7,790 bases of DNA, taken from contig DXLV01000027.1 of the NCBI GenBank assembly GCA_019414545.1, forward strand, positions 1-7,790. The letters are read 5' to 3'. The notes under the pieces are model-generated. The model was not told the origin of the DNA, did not search any database, and saw only the letters and a list, made by a program, of their open reading frames with translations. This document shows positions 5,207-7,790 of this stretch, one piece after another (the first letter of the stretch is position 1; every line of letters starts with the position of its first letter). The DNA is from Collinsella sp. (GTDB lineage: Bacteria; Actinomycetota; Coriobacteriia; Coriobacteriales; Coriobacteriaceae). The position numbers and the translations under genes were made by a program.

Positions 5207-6673
5207 TTACTCGCCCTCCGAGGTCTCGGCATCGTCCTCGGCATCCGCCGCATCGACAACCTCGACGCCCTCATCCGGAGCATCGGTCACGTCAATGGCT
5301 TCAACGGCAACGTCCTTGCCAGCATCCTCGAGCTCTTCGTACTCCGAGAAGTCCTCAGCGCCCTCAAAGTCAAAGGCGCGCTGGCAAATGCGGACCTCGT
5401 CGCCCGCACGGCAACCGGCCTTCTCGAGCGCGTCGTCAACACCCATGCGCGCAAACTTATGCTGCAGGTAAATGACGGCTTCATCGTTTTCCCAGTCGGT
5501 CTGGATGACCATGCGCTCGATGGCACGACCGACCACGCGGAAGGCACCGGGCTCTTCCTGGACAATGCGGAAACGCTTCTCACGCTGCAGGCGGCGACGC
5601 TCCCACTCCTCGTCGCGCAGATCGACCGGCTCATCGGAGACCGCCAGCTCGGCGCGAAGCTTAGCCACCTGCTCGCCCACGGCAAGCATCAGCGTGTTGA
5701 GGCCGGCGCCCGTAACAGCAGACACGGCAAAGAACATATGGCCATCGTCGAGCGCCGCACGCTTAAGGTCGGCAATCTTGTCGGCCGTGCCCGGCGCATC
5801 GCACTTGTTGGCAACGACGATCTGCGGACGCTCCGAAAGCTCGGCGCCATACTGCTCGAGCTCACGGTTGATGATGCGATAGTCCTCAACCGGATCGCGA
5901 TCCTCAAAACCGCCCGTCATGTCGACGACATGCATGATCAGGGCCGTACGCTCAATGTGGCGCAGGAACTGGTGACCCAAGCCCTTGCCCTCGCTCGCGC
6001 CCTCGATGAGACCGGGGACGTCGGCAACGACGTAAGAATATTCGCCGGCACGCACCATGCCGAGGTTCGGCACGAGCGTGGTAAACGGGTAGTCGGCAAT
6101 CTTAGGACGGGCGGCACTCATGCGCGCGATGAGCGATGACTTACCCACCGAGGGGAAGCCCACGAGCGCGGCATCGGCCATAAGCTTCATCTCGAGCTCA
6201 ATCCAGTGCTCCTCGGCCGGCTCGCCCAGCTGGGCGAACGCGGGCGCGCGGCGCACCGACGTCACAAAGTGCGTATTGCCGAGACCACCGGCGCCACCAG
6301 GCGCCACGACAACGCGCTCGCCATCATGCACCAGATCGGCAATCTCGAACATCGGGGTCTGCGTCTCGGGGTCGAGCTCGCGCACCACGGTACCCATGGG
6401 AACCTTAAGAATAAGGTCCTCGCCGCTCTTGCCGTTACGACGGGCACCCTGCCCGTGCGTGCCGCGTTCGGCGCGGAAGTGATGCTTAAAGCGGTAATCG
6501 ATCAGCGAAGACAGCTGAGCATCAGCCTGGATGACGACATTGCCGCCACGACCGCCGTCGCCGCCATCGGGGCCGCCCTTGGGGACAAATGCCTCGCGCC
6601 TAAACGACATGCATCCGGCTCCGCCGTCGCCGCCGCACACGTTAATGCGGCTGATATCGGTGAACTGTGACAA
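5207..6673 (-). CDS. obgE: Obg-family GTPase ObgE/CgtA
   Basis: ObgE is an essential GTPase that acts as a late 50S assembly checkpoint and responds to ppGpp. The 488-residue product shows three domains. The glycine-rich Obg fold covers about 1-160, including GGDGGAG (14-20) and PKGGPDGGDGGRGG (31-44). The G domain holds G1 GFPSVGKSS (172-180), switch-I YPFTT (195-199), G3 DVPGL (218-222), G4 NKCD (289-292) and G5 SAVTG (318-322). An OCT domain covers about 365-432. The last roughly 55 residues are strongly acidic (24 Asp or Glu by count, one Lys). The start is TTG at 6673, with AGGAGG and an 8-nt spacer; the next residues SQFTDISRINV are exactly the family N-terminus. An intrinsic terminator-like hairpin ends just before the Shine-Dalgarno, so expression may depend on read-through from rpmA. 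nadD begins 3 nt downstream. Confidence 0.98.
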   Translation of the reverse strand: MSQFTDISRINVCGGDGGAGCMSFRREAFVPKGGPDGGDGGRGGNVVIQADAQLSSLIDYRFKHHFRAERGTHGQGARRNGKSGEDLILKVPMGTVVRELDPETQTPMFEIADLVHDGERVVVAPGGAGGLGNTHFVTSVRRAPAFAQLGEPAEEHWIELEMKLMADAALVGFPSVGKSSLIARMSAARPKIADYPFTTLVPNLGMVRAGEYSYVVADVPGLIEGASEGKGLGHQFLRHIERTALIMHVVDMTGGFEDRDPVEDYRIINRELEQYGAELSERPQIVVANKCDAPGTADKIADLKRAALDDGHMFFAVSAVTGAGLNTLMLAVGEQVAKLRAELAVSDEPVDLRDEEWERRRLQREKRFRIVQEEPGAFRVVGRAIERMVIQTDWENDEAVIYLQHKFARMGVDDALEKAGCRAGDEVRICQRAFDFEGAEDFSEYEELEDAGKDVAVEAIDVTDAPDEGVEVVDAADAEDDAETSEGE

Positions 6674-6689
6674 CAGAATCGCCTCCTAC

Positions 6690-6732
6690 AAAAAGAGGGA
6701 GACCCTTGAATCCTAAAACTCAAGTGCCTCCC
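6690..6732 (-). terminator. Intrinsic terminator or attenuator between rpmA and obgE
   Basis: On the minus strand GGGAG (6732-6728) pairs with CTCCC (6701-6697). The inner arms CTTGA and TCAAG pair as well, separated from the outer stem by two mismatches that flank one C-G pair. The hairpin is followed directly by the tail TCTTTTT (6696-6690). The obgE Shine-Dalgarno AGGAGG starts two bases after the T-tract. The element would let L21 and L27 be made in excess over ObgE, with partial read-through feeding obgE-nadD-yqeK-rsfS. The broken stem suggests incomplete termination. No convincing separate obgE promoter is visible in 6674-6757. Confidence 0.75.
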
Positions 6733-6757
6733 ACATATGTGCTCTATGAAGGGTGAA

Positions 6758-7015
6758 TTACGCGTTCGCGAGCGGGCGTACGCTGACCCTGTGCTTGATA
6801 CCCTTGTGGAACTCAACGGTACCGTCGACCAGCGCGAACAGCGTATCGTCCTTGCCACGGCCAACGTTCTCACCCGGGTGGATGTGAGTGCCGTGCTGAC
6901 GGACGAGAATCGTGCCCGTGGTTACCGTCTGGCCGGCATAGCGCTTCGTGCCAAGGCGCTGACCGCGGGAGTCACGGCCATTACGGGAGGAACCGAGTCC
7001 TTTTTTGTGTGCCAT
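6758..7015 (-). CDS. rpmA: 50S ribosomal protein L27 (bL27)
   Basis: bL27 sits at the peptidyl-transferase centre, its N-terminus reaching toward the P-site tRNA. The 85-residue product begins MAHKKGLGSSRNGRDSRGQR, the standard mature N-terminus, so there is no Firmicutes-type N-terminal propeptide for a Prp protease to remove. The core continues with GTILVRQHGTHIHPGENVGR (34-53) and DDTLFALVDGTVEFH (56-70). The length is normal. The start is ATG at 7015, with AGG about 8 nt upstream in a modest Shine-Dalgarno. The gap from the rplU stop is 33 nt, and the two genes share the promoter at 7466-7494. The terminator-like element at 6690-6732 lies 25 nt after the stop. Confidence 0.98.
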   Translation of the reverse strand: MAHKKGLGSSRNGRDSRGQRLGTKRYAGQTVTTGTILVRQHGTHIHPGENVGRGKDDTLFALVDGTVEFHKGIKHRVSVRPLANA

Positions 7016-7048
7016 TGTGTATACCTACTCTTTCGTTACGAGTGTAAT

Positions 7049-7423
7049 CTACTCGGCGACGGGAGCCTCGGCAACAGCCTCGGCCTCTGCCTTGACAGCC
7101 TTCTTGGCGCGGGACGTAGCCTGGACCTTCACGATCTTCAGCTTGGTGAGCTGCTGACGGTGACCCTTCAGACGACGATAGCGCTTACGCTTGTGGAACT
7201 TGAAGACCAGCTGCTTCTCGCCCTTGAACTGCTCAACGATCTGAGCGGTAACCTTGGCCTTGGCCAGCTTGTCGGGATCGGTGACGATCTTCTTACCATC
7301 GTTGAGGAAGATGACCGGCAGGGTGACCTTGTCGCCCTCATTGCCCTCGATCTTCTCGACGGTGATGACATCGTCGGTGGCGACCTTGTACTGCTTGCCG
7401 CCCGTGTTAACGATTGCGTACAT
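7049..7423 (-). CDS. rplU: 50S ribosomal protein L21 (bL21)
   Basis: bL21 is an early-binding 23S rRNA protein of the large subunit. The N-terminus MYAIVNTGGKQYKV and the later FKFHKRKRYRRLKGHRQQLT (74-93) are family signatures. The true start is ATG at 7423, preceded by GAAGGG with a 9-nt spacer. The frame continues upstream to an ATG at 7444, but that start lacks a Shine-Dalgarno and would contain the ribosome-binding site of the correct one. The 124-residue product exceeds the usual 100-105 by about 20 residues of Ala/Glu/Lys-rich tail (KKAVKAEAEAVAEAPVAE), similar in style to the tail on S16. It is the first gene of the rplU-rpmA pair, with a near-consensus promoter about 40 nt upstream. 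Confidence 0.98.
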   Translation of the reverse strand: MYAIVNTGGKQYKVATDDVITVEKIEGNEGDKVTLPVIFLNDGKKIVTDPDKLAKAKVTAQIVEQFKGEKQLVFKFHKRKRYRRLKGHRQQLTKLKIVKVQATSRAKKAVKAEAEAVAEAPVAE

Positions 7424-7465
7424 GTTTACTTGCCCTTCATGCATCAGTTAGTGCAACAGCCGAAT

Positions 7466-7494
7466 ATAGTAGCAGGCGAAAATACCCCCGTCAA
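7466..7494 (-). promoter_or_regulatory. Strong sigma-70-type promoter of rplU-rpmA
   Basis: The -35 TTGACG (7494-7489) and -10 TACTAT (7471-7466) are separated by exactly 17 bp, with an extended -10 TGC immediately before the -10. Both hexamers match 5 of 6 consensus positions. Transcription should start near 7460, giving a leader of roughly 37 nt that carries the rplU GAAGGG Shine-Dalgarno. The TGA stop of the upstream open frame (7493-7491) lies inside the -35 hexamer. Confidence 0.85.
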
Positions 7495-7790
7495 CGAGTA
7501 TGTGGAGCAAATCCACAAGTTCGCACAGGTATGGGGCTGACGAGTCGGCCCTCGTCGTCCTCGCATGCTTGATTCTGACGCTCGACATCGTAGGAGCAGA
7601 TGGTCACGAGGTCTTGCATACCGGTGGAAACAATAGGTGCATCCACGCCCGGGGTCAAGCCCTGCAACAAAACATCAGCAGCAGAAAGCAAAATTTCCGG
7701 ACGCATGGAGCCCTCGTTGTCGGCATGGGTGTCGAGCATGAGCACCAGATGGTCCGGACGCTCCCCAGCCGTGAGCTCATAGCCCACGAG
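7491..7790 (-). CDS. 3' end of an unrecognised protein gene
   Basis: The frame is open from the right edge to a TGA at 7491, about 99 codons; its true start is outside the window. The first part looks coding: GYELTAGERPDHLVLMLDTH is followed by EILLSAADVLLQG. The pattern of a hydrophobic strand ending in LDT, an alpha-helical ILLSAADVLL, and then a strand ending in VSTG loosely recalls the von Willebrand-like half of DUF58 proteins, but I cannot confirm it, and a complete DUF58 would continue much further. The last 40 residues (from about CSYDVERQNQ) have no recognisable pattern and could be read-through of a frame whose real end is disrupted. There is no sign of the radical-SAM genes often found upstream of rplU in related phyla. 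Function is not assigned. Confidence 0.5.
   Translation of the reverse strand, partial: LVGYELTAGERPDHLVLMLDTHADNEGSMRPEILLSAADVLLQGLTPGVDAPIVSTGMQDLVTICSYDVERQNQACEDDEGRLVSPIPVRTCGFAPHTR
7501..7517. repeat. Short perfect inverted repeat upstream of the rplU promoter
   Basis: TGTGGA and TCCACA (6-bp arms) are separated by 5 nt, located 6 bp upstream of the rplU -35 and within the last codons of the upstream open frame. There is no T-tract on either side, so it is unlikely to be a terminator. It might be an operator or chance. Confidence 0.3.

Noticed and set aside
5459..6139. Plus-strand open frame opposite the GTPase and OCT regions of obgE
   Set aside because: Antisense shadow of a conserved gene, with no domain features and no ribosome-binding site of note.
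7424..7444. rplU starting at the upstream in-frame ATG (7444)
   Set aside because: The upstream ATG lacks a ribosome-binding site, and the GAAGGG site and family N-terminus MYAIV fix the start at 7423.
7501..7520. DnaA-box-like TCCACA sequences near the right end
   Set aside because: Only 7 of 9 bases match the DnaA box and there is no cluster, AT-rich region or origin gene context.
6737..7540. Plus-strand open frame of 267 codons opposite rpmA and rplU
   Set aside because: It spans two ribosomal protein genes and their promoter in antisense; its Leu-rich composition comes from the complementary codons.
1..7790. CRISPR arrays, insertion sequences, tRNA or rRNA genes, toxin-antitoxin or defence systems
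   Set aside because: No repeat-spacer pattern, transposase, tRNA T-arm signature or defence domain is visible; the region is fully explained by conserved housekeeping genes.

Overview
This GC-rich window is a housekeeping chromosomal region of a bacterium. It most resembles Actinomycetota, and probably class Coriobacteriia (Collinsella-like); that placement is an inference from protein style and gene order, not a search. Supporting signs are bL27 beginning directly at MAHKKG without the cleavable N-terminal extension usual in Firmicutes, a KH-domain gene between rpsP and rimM, Lys/Ala/Glu-rich C-terminal tails on S16 and L21, frequent TTG starts, and a possibly leaderless dinB.

Layout. Almost everything lies on the minus strand, in two ribosome-centred operons separated by one plus-strand gene. 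Read from the right edge leftward, the minus strand holds: the 3' end of an unrecognised gene (7491-7790); a near-consensus promoter (7466-7494); rplU (L21) and rpmA (L27); an intrinsic terminator or attenuator (6690-6732); then a tightly packed set of obgE, nadD, yqeK and rsfS; and a strong intrinsic terminator (3339-3381). The plus-strand dinB (DNA polymerase IV, 2073-3326) converges on that terminator. A divergent 200-bp intergenic region (1872-2072) then carries candidate promoters for dinB and for the second minus-strand operon: rpsP (S16), a KH-domain RNA-binding gene, rimM and trmD. trmD runs off the left edge close to its natural end.

How the genes work together. L21 and L27 are 50S proteins, ObgE is a 50S-assembly GTPase, and RsfS is the 50S silencing factor. 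S16 is a 30S assembly protein, RimM is a 30S maturation factor, and TrmD makes the m1G37 tRNA modification that protects reading frame. The KH protein is a small RNA chaperone. NadD (NAD synthesis) and YqeK (Ap4A hydrolase) travel with obgE and rsfS in many genomes and link the cluster to nucleotide metabolism. dinB is a DNA-damage-tolerance gene functionally unrelated to its neighbours.

No mobile element, CRISPR array, tRNA, rRNA or unknown multigene system is visible. The points worth a second look are regulatory: a rimM TTG start codon sitting in the loop of a hairpin, a terminator wedged between rpmA and obgE, four TTG-initiated genes of eleven, a candidate leaderless dinB promoter, and an Asp-to-Glu change at the expected catalytic position of TrmD.
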